Counted from the stretch's first letter, positions 35,736 to 48,285 are shown. The stretch: DNA of 64,000 nucleotides from Bagarius yarrelli (GCA_005784505.1 VCAZ01000045.1:1238501-1302500), one strand, 5' to 3'. Translations and numbers: made by a program. Notes: generated from the letters alone by a model not told the origin.

Positions 35736-36430
35736 TGTAATATTACAGGTTAATTCAAGTTTTTCAGGCAAAATATAGTTAGTTTATTGTTTATTACAAT
35801 GATAATTCCATACAAATCCACAGAATAGCACACTAATGACAATCCTATTGACTATTTATGCAATTATGGACTGCTTGAACACTCAAGCACACAGAAAACT
35901 CCATGGATCTTCACACCGACAAACCAAATACACAAAGAAATAAACAAATGGCAAAAACAAATACGACAAAATTCCTTCTAAACATCTGCACATTTTCATA
36001 TCAATGTACAAAAGTAAATAAACAGAACAGCAAACTGGGACGTACTGCATTTATACAAAAATCCGAACACCTCACTAAAGTGTAGAACATCCACACAGAA
36101 TCAACACGGAATTGTATTTTATTTTATTCCTGCCCAAATAATGCATGTACTTATTAAATGTTAAAATAAATTATATTTCTAAAGGAACTGATCTTAAAAG
36201 GTAGAAAAATATAACTGTTAGAAAAACCTCGGCGTGTGTTTGAGATTCGATTGTAAATGACAGGTGATGTGAAGTTAATGTCCATCGCAGGACTGAGATT
36301 GGCATTACTTTACTTTAACCTGTTTTATATAATCAGAACAGAGAGACTTTTGGAAAGAGGTGTGTTAAAACCTCACCAAATAGTTTGAAATTCAGGGTTT
36401 TTGCTTCGTGTCAATCAGATCAGAAGCAAC
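35736..36430. other. AT-rich non-coding sequence
   Basis: No exon or named repeat was recognised. Confidence 0.4.
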
Positions 36431-36431
36431 T

Positions 36432-36551
36432 AGTAACTAAATACTTGAGTCATTTTTTTTTAATCAGATACTTTTTTACTCTTACTTGAGTAACTATTTC
36501 TATAAGTACTTTTAATTATTTGTACAGAATTTGGCTACTCTACCCACCTCT
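36432..36551. mobile_element. hAT-type element fragment with intact right end
   Basis: TACTTGAGTCATTTTTT, TTACTTGAGTAACTATTTC and the terminal TACTCTACCCACCTCTG form the well-known end of a fish hAT family whose ends start CAGAGGTGGGTAGAGTA. The left end was not found. Confidence 0.7.
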
Positions 36552-36699
36552 GTTAATAGTCACATTGCAGGATGTGCAATGTCAAGTGTGACTGCACCAC
36601 AGTTCAGAACACATGTAAATTGTGGATTAACTACGATTTAATAATAGAGTGACTGTTTATCATTTGCACAGGCCCGGTACTGTGTAAAGATTTTAATAG

Positions 36700-36870
36700 A
36701 CGTGAAATAAATTTTAGATGCCATACAATAGAACAAAGATGACCATGAATGCTTTAAACTTGCTTGAACTCGTTTTCTTTCTTTTTTTTTTAAATATTGC
36801 AATATATATATCGTAAGAAAAAAAAATATCGCAATGGCATCTTTTCCCAATATCGTGCAGCCTTAATCTG
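36700..36870. mobile_element. hAT-type element end (GCTGCACGATAT family)
   Basis: Reversed, the end reads GGCTGCACGATATTGGGAAA, then GCCATTGCGATATTTTTTTT and CGATATATATATTGCAATAT. This matches a widespread teleost hAT-like terminus. The other end and the target duplication were not found. Confidence 0.6.
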
Positions 36871-37467
36871 CAGCTCCCAAGAGCAGCCTTCAAACATGGC
36901 TGAAAAAAATTACGGCACTTAGTAGTGCTGGAATGAGAGCGGAGAATCACATGCAACTGCGGGCAATTAAGGCACTGATAATGAAGTCTATCTTCTTTTT
37001 TATTCTTTTGCTAAAAAAAAGTTAAGAGAGAGGGAGTGAGTGAGGAGGTAAGACAGTAAGTGAGTTACAGTTTGAATAAATAGACAGAGAGAGTCTTCAA
37101 ACCTGCCTAAGTCTTCTGATAAGGCTTTCACAAACCTCTACAGTTTTTTTTATCATGGGTTCAAAAGGAGCATCCATACCTTTTGCTAACGAGAATAGGT
37201 CATGGCTCACCACTTCGTATTAAACTCTGTCAGTGAGTTTAACGACAATGTTTTTCAGGGCAAAATGTAAAACAATTGGGCTTTTTATTATCTATGGGAC
37301 ACTTATTTCTGCAAACTGATATGCAGTGTGTCTTTGTAATTCTGCTCTAATTTACGTGCCTGGATTTTTTCATTCCACCATAAATTTGCTATATTCTAAT
37401 CTTAAGGTTCCTTGCTTTGTGCTAGTACTTATATGTATTATCACAATTTACATACATAAATGAGAAA
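36871..37467. other. Non-coding sequence
   Basis: Nothing was recognised apart from a GAGTGAG purine-rich patch near 37030. Confidence 0.4.
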
Positions 37468-37595
37468 AGTCGCCCTTATCCAGTACAACTTACATTTATT
37501 ACAGTTTCTACAACCGGGCAATTGGGGGTTTAGTGCTCAGGGGCCCAGCAGTGATAACTTGGTGGTGCTGGGAATCAAACCCACAACCTTCCGCT
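37468..37595 (-). mobile_element. SINE family A
   Basis: A reversed copy lacking both ends: CGCCCTTATCCAGTACAACT, CAGGGGCCCAGCAGTGATAA, and GGTGCTGGGAATCAAACCC. Confidence 0.75.
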
Positions 37596-38525
37596 TACAG
37601 ATTTGTGATTTTGGGATTTGGACCAATTGCTTAATTTAGATTTTCAGCATAAGCACTAAAGAGGTAAATTTACTATAGTGGGTTAACATGCAATACGTTT
37701 TTCTGTTATAATGATTACAACAATACATATAAATATAAAAATATAAAAAATGAATATAAAAGTCATTCTCTAACTTATACGTATATGTGCTCAACACCGG
37801 GAACCCAATCATTTCAAGCAACGAAGCTCAAAGATATTGGACTTAATCAATAGGACATCTCAAAGTGCCCTGCTTGATTAGGATTAATTCTGTTTTTATG
37901 GCAAATCCAACTTGGACTATCCAATCATAAAACCAGAATGAACGAACGAATCACAGGTGTTAAAAATTGTCACTTGTGTTGGAATAATTTCATGTGCCAC
38001 AGCCACCATAACACTTCTATCTATTATTACTGACTTGCAAAATAAATTTAATAGGGCCTAAATAAAAAAACAATTTAGAGAATCTAAACCAAGTCTAAAT
38101 CACTGCAGAAACAAAAGCACTTACTATTAAAATTCATGCCAAATACAATAAACTTCAGTGTGCAGCAATAAAGCCACACCATGCCCTTTACAGCTGGTTG
38201 GGCTGGCCCTTAGGATTACATTACCCAAATGCAGATTATGTAAGTCTGGAAGGCAGTGATCCAGTGCAACAGTTGTGGGCAATATATCAGAAAGACAGAT
38301 ACAAGAGGTCCTGCACTGATTGATCTATGACTTTTTTATTAGCTTGGGCACAATATAGCCATTCAATTTCAGAGACTAGGTTGTCTGTATGACAACTAGG
38401 GACCTTTTGAAATGTTGTTGTCGTTGGAGAGCGAGAAGCTGCCGGAGGGATAGGGGCTGATGTCAATAGTTTAGAACGAGGGTGATATGCAATGTTGCAG
38501 CCACTACAGAGGGATAAAGTCGAGT
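37596..38525. other. Non-coding sequence
   Basis: No exon or repeat was recognised. Confidence 0.4.
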
Positions 38526-38529
38526 CATA

Positions 38530-39240
38530 CAATGAAGTATGGGAAAGAGTAGTGAAAGCCAGATTAAGGAAGGTGCTAGTTATTTGTGAGCAGCAGCAGG
38601 AAAAAGCACCACAGATGCAATTTTTGATTTAAGAATGTTGATGGAAAAATACAGAGATGGTCAGCAGGAGCTGCATTGTGTCTTTGTAGACATGGAGAAA
38701 GATTATGACAGGTACATGTGGAGGAGGGACTGTGTCAGGGATCAGCTCTGAGCCCCTTCTTGTTTGCTATGGTGATGGAGCAATTTCCAGGAGGGGTTTA
38801 GACAGGAATCTCATTAGACATTGATATTTGCAGATGACATTGTGATCTGTAGTGAGCAGGAAGAGGAAAACCTGGAGAGGTGGAGGTTTGCTCAGGAGAG
38901 GATTGAAAGTCAAGACAGCATACATGTGTGTGTGAATAAAAAAGAGGGAAATGGATTCGTGAGATTCCCAGCTGAGGAGTTGAAGAAGGTACAGAAGTTT
39001 AAGTAACTGGGGTCAACAGTTAAGAGCAATGGAGAGTGTGTGAAAGGTGAAAAGGTGTGGAAGTGTGTGTAGACAGGTTGAAATGGGCAAAGAAACGTGT
39101 CAGGAGTGATGTGTGACAAAAGAATATCAGCAAGGATCAACGGAACGGCGTACAAGACAGTGGTGAGTGCAGCTATATTGTATGGTTTAGAGACAGTGGC
39201 AGGAGGAAGAGACAGGAGGTTTATGCAGGACAGTTCTATT
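38530..39240 (+). pseudogene. RTE-like LINE, internal reverse transcriptase fragment
   Basis: Pieces in order are VWERVVKARLR, MLMEKYRDGQQELHCVF, VDMEKDYDR, then a jump to QGSALSPFLFAMVMEQF, then FADDIVICSEQEEENLERWR. The catalytic FADD is at 38827-38838. The segment between YDR and QGSALS is deleted, and stops interrupt the frame. It ends in the YGLETV region near 39200. Confidence 0.8.
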
Positions 39241-39463
39241 AGCTAGGTATTCTAATACCTATTCTAAAGGTATTGGGATTTTTTCATTTGTAAAGAAAGC
39301 TTTTGGAGCTGTTAATTTTCTCCCTTACATTTTACACCATAAATATAATATGAAAAAAGGCCAATCCAAGTGTTTTCACTTGAAATTTTTTTTTAATTGT
39401 AACTACTTTGTAATATTGTCACCATTAGTGTTTTTGTGCTGTACATGATCAAGGCCAAGGGGA

Positions 39464-39646
39464 AAATAGAGCACAGTGATTAATGTGTTGGACTGCTAAT
39501 AGGAAAATCTGGGTTTGATTTCCAGCACATCCAAGCTGTCTCCGCTGGGCCCCTGAGCAAGGCCCTTAACCCCCAGTTGTATAAAAAGAGATAAACGTAA
39601 TTGGTTCGGGATAAGGGCATTTGCCAAATACCGTAAATGGAAATAG
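39464..39646 (+). mobile_element. SINE family A
   Basis: A forward copy: GAGCACAGTGATTAATGTG, TTGGACTGCTAATAGGAAAA, CTGGGTTTGATTTCCAGC, GGGCCCCTGAGCAAGGCCC, and GGATAAGGGCATTTGCCAAA. Confidence 0.85.
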
Positions 39647-39649
39647 AAA

Positions 39650-40280
39650 TAGCCAGATCACCAACACTGCCTACTGGAAAAACTACCCTTCATTTGCAGA
39701 TACAATTTTAAATGACATCACACATCACATGCTAAATATTTGCATAGACATAGGGTTTTTTTAAAGATAAAAATATCATATTCAATTAAAATAAAAGTAA
39801 TTTTGACTTCTTAAAATAGCTTGTTTAGTAAATCCACTTGTATATTTTTGGTAATCATTATAAAGATGTTATCTGTATAAAATAAACTGCCGAGTACATT
39901 CTAAGCCTTTTCGACATCAGACTAAGGCAGCTGTTCCAACATACACAGTCAAGAAGAAAATTAGCACTCTTCCCTTTTTCTGTGAAGATCCCTGAAGTTT
40001 CATTAACACCTGAAGGTGTGAAAATAGTTTGGAAATAGTGTGAATCTGCTGGCTTTCTGTCTTTAAAACATGAAATCTAAAAAAGGAGGACTGAAATACT
40101 ACAATATTTTCTTGTGCTTAGGTTTTAAATGTAAAACATTTTTCCAAAATCTATGGGTGCCTGAGTTGTTTTAAAATGACATCATATAATCACTTTAGAT
40201 TTTTCCTATGCCTTATAACAATAAAAAGAGCCTGACAAAGTAGTTCATGAAATGTGGTTGTAAATATATTGTATTAGAGA
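39650..40280. other. Non-coding sequence
   Basis: No exon or known repeat was recognised between the two RTE-like fragments. Confidence 0.4.
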
Positions 40281-40282
40281 TT

Positions 40283-41085
40283 ATCAGCTAGAATCAAGGG
40301 GAAGGTGTACAAGACAGTGGTGACACCAGCTATGATGTATGGTTTAGAGACATTGGTGAGACAGCTATGATGTATGGTTTGGAGACAGTGGTGAGACAGC
40401 TATGATGTATGGTTTGGAGACAGTGGTGAGACAGCTATGATGTATGGTTTAGAGACAGTGGTGAGACACAGCTATGATGTATGTATGGTTAAGACCAGTT
40501 ATGATGATGGCAGAGACATGGTAAGACCAGCTATGTGTATGGTTAGTGAGACAGTGGTGATGACAGCTATGATGTATGGTTTAATACAGTGGTGGGACCA
40601 GCTATGATGTATGGTTTGGAGACAGTGGTGAGACAGCTATGATGTATGGTTTGGAGACAGTGGTGAGACAGCTATGATGTATGGTTTTGAGACAGTGGCG
40701 CTGAGGAAGGGACAGGTGGCAGAGCTGGAAGTAGCAAAACTGAAGATGTTCGGGTTTTTTTGGAAGTGACGAGGTTGAACAGATTTAGGAACGTTACATT
40801 CATTACAGTTCATTAGGGGGACGGCTCATGTTAGATGTTTTGGGGAGAAAGTCAGATTGAGGTGGTTTGGACATTTGTACAGAGGAGGGATAGTGAATAT
40901 ATTGGTAGGAGGATGTTAGAAATAAAGCTACCAGGTAGAAGGCAAAGAGGAAGACCCAAGAGGAGGTATATGGATGCGATAAAAGAGGACATGAAGTTAG
41001 TGTGTGTCAGTGAAGAGGATGTAGAGAATAGGGTTAGGTGGAGACAGATGAGTCGCTGTGGAACAGCTGAAAGGAAATGAAGAAG
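40283..41085 (+). pseudogene. RTE-like LINE, 3' part with internal minisatellite
   Basis: It begins in the ARIKGKVYKTVVTPAMMYGL region and ends with RRDSEYIGRRMLEIKLPGRR and VRWRQMSRCG (40835-41080). Between these, the MMYGLETVV codons have expanded into a tandem array (40308-40700). A short remnant between the array and the end reads AELEVAKLKMFGF-like. Confidence 0.8.
40308..40700 (+). repeat. 35-bp minisatellite within RTE-like sequence
   Basis: The unit is about GAGACAGCTATGATGTATGG followed by TTTGGAGACAGTGGT (35 bases). About ten or eleven copies are present, the central ones (40480-40560) degraded. The unit is the former coding segment for a tyrosine-glycine-leucine-glutamate stretch of the reverse transcriptase. 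Confidence 0.85.
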
Positions 41086-41154
41086 TAGTACAAACTTTTA
41101 TATAATGGAAAAAGTGCTCTTTTGCAATTCACAGGCTTTACCCGACCTTTTAAA

Positions 41155-41205
41155 TATATTATATTATATATATATATATTATATATATATATATATATAT
41201 AATAA
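41155..41205. repeat. TA microsatellite
   Basis: An interrupted run of TA dinucleotides of about 50 bases. Confidence 0.9.
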
Positions 41206-41743
41206 CAAAGTGGTTAAAATATTTATTTAAAATATAAACAATAAAAATTCTATCATTTATAGAACAGCACCTTCAAGCCTCAGATGTATGTAGCTCACAC
41301 TGAATAATCAGTGCCAAATAAAACAATGTAAGGCAACTTGAGTGGAAATTGCTCACGTAGCTGACAGCAAGACACACTCTCTCAGTGAGTGTGTCACTGG
41401 ATCTGGCAGACCAGTGGGAAGGTGACAAAGAAGAGTACTCGAATGGAAGCTTTTGGATTAACACGCATCCGTGAGTGTCAGTGGCCTGAATAAACATGGA
41501 CACGGCCTGTCCAAAGCATCTAGCACCAGCCATGCATGACCGCACAGCTGGCACACAGATACCATTGCAAAAGCCATGTGCTTACATGGCTTTCAAATGT
41601 AGGGAGTTAGACAATACACCATGCTATACAAATGTTATATTAGTTTATATTTTTTCATGCAATAATAGCTAATTGTGGGGCGAAATATAACATAATTTAA
41701 CAAACCTCCAAAAGTGGTTTTAATTTGTATAATTTAGCATATT
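41206..41743. other. Unique non-coding sequence
   Basis: Bases 41270-41580 are complex and repeat-free and may be conserved. They contain a 93-codon minus-strand frame with no recognisable domain, which I do not call as a gene. Confidence 0.3.
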
Positions 41744-41908
41744 TAGTGTTTGACTGCTAATTGGAAGGTTCATTTCCCAGCAGCACCAAATTGACCCGCT
41801 GGGTCCCTAATCAAGGCCCCAACCCCCAATTGCTTAGTTGTATAAAAAAAATAAAATAAATGTAAGTGTATAAGAGTGTCTGCCGTGAATGTAATTGTAA
41901 ATGCGAAT
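41744..41908 (+). mobile_element. SINE family A
   Basis: A forward copy lacking the extreme head: TGACTGCTAATTGGAAGGTT, AACCCCCAATTGCTTAGTTG, and TAAGAGTGTCTGCCGTGAAT. Confidence 0.75.
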
Positions 41909-43165
41909 GTATATGTAAAAAATGTCACTTTGTTATAATGAAAATCTCATTAGATCTTACATCTTATCTTTGTACTGAAGCAATGACCGGAAATTGTTAC
42001 TGCATAATAAAATGTAACAGCCAGTAAAATTTTAATATGTAAATGAAGGCCATACAATATTAGTTTACCAGGAGAAAGAATATTTGCATAGTAGCAAAAG
42101 GGAAAAAAAACAACTTGCAACATTAAAAAGTTTTGTATACAGTCTAGAAAATGGTTTCCCTGACTAGTTAACTGATGCCTTACAAGCAGTAAAATTATAT
42201 AATATAATGATAATTTTGTTCTCTGATTATAAAGAACAAATGTATTAAATGTTATTTCACTCTTGTGACCCATTAAAATATCTTATAAAATGCTATTAAT
42301 TAAGAACATATTTATTATTTGTATATATTTTATATATACTATTGATATATTGCACGGTAGTTTCTAGCTACAAAGTATTGTACAAATTTGTATCAATACT
42401 TCAACCCTGCAGCATATGCCAAAATTTGCTGTAGGTTAAATGCTAGATAATTTATCATTTTACAATTTTATGACTTAAAGGCATACCATTTCACATTTAC
42501 TGTATAACTAAATTACAGATAAAGCAGAGAAATTAAACAATCCTAAATCTCATTTTAGCCAAACCTCTCGTTATTTGCATTACAAAGTATTTTAAAAAAC
42601 ACTAATAGCAATTTCTAAGGTGTTTAAGCAAATATATAGAAGTAGTTTTTCACTGCTGTTGATATGATTCTAGCTACAATGATTTAGCATTGATTGGTCT
42701 TTATACTTTTGTGCTACAATAACAGAGATGATATTGGTTTCTTTAAAAACCACATTTCAGTAGAATTGGACTGAAGCATTCGAAGTCTTTATCAAATTGA
42801 TCAGGGTGGCCAACTGTGAGGACCTTCAACCATGCAGGATTTATTGGTTTCTGTGGAATGTAGATGTCCTGTAAGGCTTTGTAACAATAGGCATGCAGGC
42901 AGGCAGGCTTTGATGGGATGAGTCAAATAGCTTTAATAGGGCAAAAAAAAAACACACGGATAAAAGCTAAAAAAAATATTTATAGGATATTACAAACATT
43001 TTAGCTTTTAAAAAAGAAAACTTGACATTGTGCGACATAAACCAAATATAGACGCAGCAATGCAATTTTATCAAAGCCCATATTAATACCAATTAACAGA
43101 AAAACATATGTTAAATAATTTGATTACGATATTATATATGTTTACAGACAAGGTAAGTTTATTAT
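41909..43165. other. AT-rich non-coding sequence
   Basis: No exon or repeat family was recognised. A GCAGGCAGGCAGGC run lies near 42893. Confidence 0.4.
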
Positions 43166-43169
43166 TATT

Positions 43170-43357
43170 TACATTTACAGCATTTAGCAGACGCCTTTAT
43201 CCAGAGAGACTTACATTTATCTCTGTTATACAACTGTTGGTGGTTAAGGGCCTTGCTCAAGGCTCCACATCGGTGGCTTGTTGGTGCCGGGACTCGAAAC
43301 CCGGTCTTTCTAATATCAGTCCAACAACCACTGAGCCACCCTTTAACCACTAAGCCA
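43170..43357 (-). mobile_element. SINE family A
   Basis: A reversed copy: CATTTACAGCATTTAGCAGA, AAGGGCCTTGCTCAAGG, CGGGACTCGAAACCCGG, and CCACTGAGCCACCC. Confidence 0.85.
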
Positions 43358-43359
43358 AT

Positions 43360-44015
43360 TATAATGATTATAAATTGCTAAATATACTGGCTTCTTTACA
43401 TATTACATATAAAAAAATTAAATATATATAAATACACTATATCAGAAGCCATAAAGAGCTACAATTGTAAAAATTACAGATAAAGTACTGTAGCTTTAAC
43501 AGCTTTATGTGCCCTGACAAATGCAGGTTGTTGGTTTTTGGTTCACATCTGAAACGTTTCACTGTTAAATAGCAAGACCCTTTTTAAAATAAAAATTAAA
43601 AATTAAAATAAAAGTAATTCTGGTTTGCTTTGCTATAGATAGCTGATCTAAAAATCAAACAAAAATGCACAGTGAAGATTTCTCTGGGCCCATCATTCAT
43701 TGATGTTATTACTATTATTATTTTCATTGGGAAAAAAAACGATCACATTTTCATAGATTATTTTAAAAGCATTAGTTCAAAAGTACAAAAATGGCAGATC
43801 TTAGATTATGAATAAGTGTGATTCTCGGTTCTGCTTAGTCTTGAGGAGAAAAAAAACACTCAGCAAGCAAATGTAGGAATAGGAGTGAATTATAGCCGTA
43901 TTGCAGTAATACAGAATACAGGTCGTTGTCTACGTTTACTTTTATGGAGTTAAAAAAGAAAAATAGGTAAGATGTGTATGAAGCACCGTGATATCATGAG
44001 CAGCAATCCAACAAC
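43360..44015. other. AT-rich non-coding sequence
   Basis: No exon or repeat family was recognised. Confidence 0.4.
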
Positions 44016-44020
44016 ACACT

Positions 44021-44358
44021 TGTAACCGATTCGCCTTCCAATTACCAGAGGGCGCCATCACCAGAGTATTAGCGCCCCGGTATCACTTCTGGTGTAATAC
44101 ACTTTATAAGCTAGCAGGACTATGACGAAGTATTGTTTGCCCAGCCAACTTACTAAGCGTATATTTCATGTTTGTTAATCCGGGTTTTTGATCTATGCTA
44201 CGTGTTTTGGTTACTTGCCTAGTGATTCTGGTTTGTTTGCTAATTCTGAAGACTTCTGCCTGCCCCACGTTTACGTCTCTGCTTTATAGTGTATTTGGTG
44301 ATTTCTTTAATAAATCTGCATTCTAAGAAATATATTCTACTCAGCCTGGTACATCACA
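44021..44358 (+). repeat. Solo LTR (Gypsy-type) with target duplication
   Basis: It begins TGTAACCGATTCGCC and ends GGTACATCACA. It has a CTTTATAAGC TATA-like box near 44101 and a TTTAATAAATCTGC polyadenylation-like signal near 44308. The flanking ACACT at 44016-44020 and 44359-44363 is a perfect 5-base target duplication. No internal retrotransposon sequence is present, so it arose by LTR-LTR recombination. Confidence 0.85.
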
Positions 44359-44369
44359 ACACTCTTTTG

Positions 44370-46385
44370 CATTATAAACAACTGTTTAATAAGTTGTTCG
44401 CACATCACATTTCTGTGATGAATCTGGAGAGCCAGAAGTAATAAAACCTATATAGGAATTGCTAGAAAAAACTGAACATGCCTATGTTTCGTGTTGTTTA
44501 TTTATATGCAAAGCGGCCAAACTGAGAAAAAATGAAGAGCTTTTATCGTGAGCTTTTATTGTTGCTCATACGGGGTTAATTGTCAAATTGTTGTCTTAAT
44601 AACACAAGAAAAAGTGGCTTCAAAACATCAAGTGAAACATTTTCAACTTATATATTTGCGCATTGCTATAATATATGTTTATGTATTATTATATTTAAAC
44701 ATCAGATTCTACCAACAATACCAAACTACACTTAACAGTTATAAAACATACAGGCTTCCGTACGCAAGTTACCCTGCCGTGCAGTTAAATTGAGCTGCAA
44801 GCCTTCCCAGTCTATTTTAGCAGTAATTTATGCCATTAGTGATGTTTTGGTGGACCTTTAAGAGCGGATAACCTAATTAAGTCAACAAATATACAGTTAC
44901 TGTTAAGTGGCACATAAGCATTGAACGCTTGTTATACGGTTAATTGACAGGGCAATCCACTCATCTGGGCAAAAACCCAACGGTTGTTATTGTTGCCAAC
45001 TCATTAGGTTGTTGCCCCATCCACTGATAAAAAAAATTGTAAGCATTCATGCATTTGTATGCTTCTATCTGTTTTTTTATTTAATCTGGTGTAGAAGTAT
45101 GTCAGGCAGGGCAAATAATTCATTTTAGCATAAAATTTGCTCCTTTTTAAAATATAAGGATCACGTCCAAAATATTAGGTGGTTTTCTGTTTATATATTT
45201 TTTCAGAAATAATGTCTAAATCACTACAATACACTACCACTTTCCTCCATATCTTCCATTCTGTTTTTTTTTACTTTCTGTCCTCCATGTGAATTAACTT
45301 GTGATTTCCTGAAAAAAAACAAACAGCCTTATCTAAACTCACCCTTAAAAAACCAATAAGGTCTGATTCTATATAATTAAACAAGACAGATTTTAATATA
45401 GCAGCCTTATGATTAACAACCAACATATTGTTCAGCTTCAGTCCGAAGATTATTAATTTGTGAGTTTAAAGATCTGTTCTATCATAACCATAATTTAAAA
45501 ACTGCTGTGCAAGTTTATTAGAAATCGTAAAAAAAATTGATTAGTTTTAAACTTTCTTCCAAAAATGTTCCTGGTCTGAATAGAGATTTTTTTTTTCTTA
45601 TATTTTATTTTTTTTATCTGACAAGTTTATAGCAATGTGATTTAATCAAGTTGAATAGCTATTCATGTAAAAATTGTAAAATCAATTTAATAGTTTGGAA
45701 GGTTTGTGAATAAAAACTTTTTTGTCTTAATGTGATTCACTTTACAAAACAAGTAAACTTTTATTTTGTGGTATTAAAAAAGTAATAGGACACCTGAATC
45801 TCTTGTTTATATTTGTTTTTTGAATATCGTAGTCAAGATTTAGTTTCAAATTATTTTGTCTATTTTGCCTTTTTGCACTACTTGTCTTGCAATGTTTGCA
45901 CCAGGTTGCACACATGCACTTTATGTTGCTAAGAAAATTAGGGTTATTCAAGAATGTATTTAAGAATTAAATAGCATTTGTCCTGTATTTTTGAATTGTG
46001 CAGCATTCATGCAGACTCGAATTATTCTTTCTATGATTGTGTAAAAGTCGCTGCTACATCAGTTTAATTAGTTTAATACCATCTGGTTCAGGCCAATCAG
46101 GGTCAAGTGTGGTCATATTGCAGAAGTGCTTCGCAGAGATGTGCTGGCAAGAGAGTCAATTTAGAATGATAGCTCCAGATCTGTATTCCAGCTTCAAATG
46201 TTCCAGAGCTAAGATGAAATCAGAAGTACCGTGAAGATTTAAAGAAATCATACATGGCGGTAAGTGTCAGCTAGTGTTCTCTGTAGCGCACATGGGACTG
46301 TCAGAGCTTGAGGAAATCAAAGCACCGTCACACAATTCTTTATACGTCTCTTCGAGTCAGAAAATGTAATGACAATATAATCCTG
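44370..46385. other. Mostly AT-rich non-coding sequence
   Basis: No exon was recognised. Bases 46040-46370 are complex and repeat-free and may be conserved. Confidence 0.35.
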
Positions 46386-46631
46386 GGCAGGGGTCCTTCT
46401 GTGTGGAGTTTGCATGTTTTCCCTGTGCTTGTGCGGGTTTACTCCGGGTTCTCAGGTTTTCTCCTACAGTCCAAAAACATGTAGGTTAGGTTGATTGGTG
46501 ATTCTAAATTGCCCATAGGAGTAAGTATGTACCCCTCCTGCCTTTCGCCCTTTCAGAGACGGCTGGGATTAGACTCCAGCAGAACCCTGTGACCCCGAGT
46601 TAGGAAAAAAAAAAGCGGGTATAGAAAATAA
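46386..46631 (+). mobile_element. Dispersed tRNA-like repeat (family C)
   Basis: A forward copy lacking the head: CTTCTGTGTGGAGTTTGCAT, CAGTCCAAAAACATGTAGG, TTGATTGGTGATTCTAAATT, GACGGCTGGGATTAGACTCC, and GCGGGTATAGAAAATAAATG. Confidence 0.85.
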
Positions 46632-46745
46632 ATGAAAATTTACATTCGATTTTTTATGCTGCTTATTTGTTAAGAAATTATAGTAAAATATAACTACATA
46701 ACATTCCTATAATATCATTTCTTTATTAGGGCCGAGTTTATACAT

Positions 46746-46926
46746 GGGTAAAGAATAACATTTAGTTGTGTTTTATTTTCTTAATATAGGCATTATATTA
46801 CACATTTTATTTCTTTAAAATTAATATTATATGGTCTATATAATTATTAATTTTAAAGAAATAAAATATGTAATATAATGCCTATATTAAGAAAATAAAA
46901 CAACTAAATGTTATTCTTTTACCAAT
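46746..46926. repeat. Long near-perfect palindrome
   Basis: Two arms of about 84 bases are reverse complements with only a few differences: AAGAATAACATTTAGTTG and TTTATTTCTTTAAAATTAAT on the left, mirrored on the right. The spacer is about 10 bases. It is AT-rich and non-coding, and may be a palindromic MITE. Confidence 0.85.
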
Positions 46927-46929
46927 CTA

Positions 46930-47985
46930 AATAACTTCCTCTTTTAATACAGAATTAGGGTTATGTTATGTTATGTTATGTCTATATCTATATCTATCTG
47001 GTAATTTAACAAGTTGTTTAATAAAATATTGTTCTCATCTCACAAAGTTTTCCAAGTCAATTTTTTTGTGGTTCCACTTTCATTTGCTTGTTATTATTAT
47101 TATTATTATTGTACCTGTGTATGACAATATGAACACTAGAGATGACCATTGCCTTGTATTAATTAGAGACTGAGTGCATCTGTCACCAATGTCTATTGGT
47201 ATCATTCCTATTATTTTCTTTAAAAACAGGCTTTATGTTAGGACGCTCCATCAGGCGTCCCTTATTTTCGCATATAAAAGATGGCTAGTCCTGGAAATCT
47301 GTTATTAAAAGTAGCACCATCGTCCTGGGAAAACCTGGTTTTATTTTACCATGTTCTGCGTCTGTGACTGGTTGAAATGATGATTAAATAAAAGGATCTT
47401 GACTTCTTGAGCATTGCTACTATAATAACATCCAAACCTCTTGTGTAGCTTTGTATAGAACTAAGGACACTGGTGTACTTTTGTCCAACCATGTCCCCAT
47501 GTAGCTTAGGGCCTTGTGCACAGGCAAATTGTAATGCTGCAACATGTGTTAGATTTTCATAATTCCATTGACAAAGTTACAATATACAAAGACATCCAGG
47601 ACATATGTCTTCTTCCAATGTTTTGGCAACAGTTTTGGGACACTTATATGTTGGTGTGCTGGTAAGATGTCCATAAAATTTTACTATACTATATTGTACC
47701 TGTTTGGGGCTTCAAAAATAATAATGATATGGAAAAGATACAGAATAGAAGCTCAACCGGCCCAAAAATATAGTAGCACTGTACTACTTTTAGTAACAAA
47801 ATAAATTCTTAAGATTGTTCAGGCAATGAGGCAATGCGACATCTTATTAGGTTTGGGTTTTTCATTCGAGATCTAATTACACGCTCATGTACCTTCAGAC
47901 TGTGTTCAGTTTAGCCATTACATAATGAACAGGAAAAAGTTTGTAGTTCTGCTATACAAACTATCTTTTCAGTCTGATTAAAAAA
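46930..47985. other. Non-coding sequence with short simple repeats
   Basis: TTATG and CTATAT repeats lie at 46957-46998 and a TTA run at 47091-47109. No exon was recognised. Confidence 0.4.
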
Positions 47986-47989
47986 TATG

Positions 47990-48277
47990 TGAAGAAACAA
48001 CAAACCTAAACTTAAGTTGACTCAACTTGAAGCTAACAAACCGGCTAACACTTAACAAACGACTCACCGCAGTGGTACAGGGAACAGTTCATAATCCAAG
48101 ACAAAACACAAGGGCTATAAATATTAACAAAGAGGGACACATGATCAAAACAAACCAATCACAAGACAGTATGGAAACAAGGGGATCACATGCCAGGAAC
48201 ACATAGGGAACAAATATCACATGACAGAAAGAAAACAAAGGGCACAACAGAAACATGAAACAGAAACATGACCAACA
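47990..48277 (-). repeat. AACA/CATGA-rich dispersed repeat
   Basis: The repeated CACATGA, GGAACA and AAACATGA words resemble the reverse of the TGTTT/GTTCATG-rich block at 11251. This is probably the end of an unclassified teleost transposable element, and the call is tentative. Confidence 0.35.
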
Positions 48278-48285
48278 CAGTACAG

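Noticed and set aside
41273..41554. 93-codon minus-strand open frame in complex unique sequence
   Set aside because: There is no domain, and no consensus donor or acceptor at sensible places. More likely non-coding.
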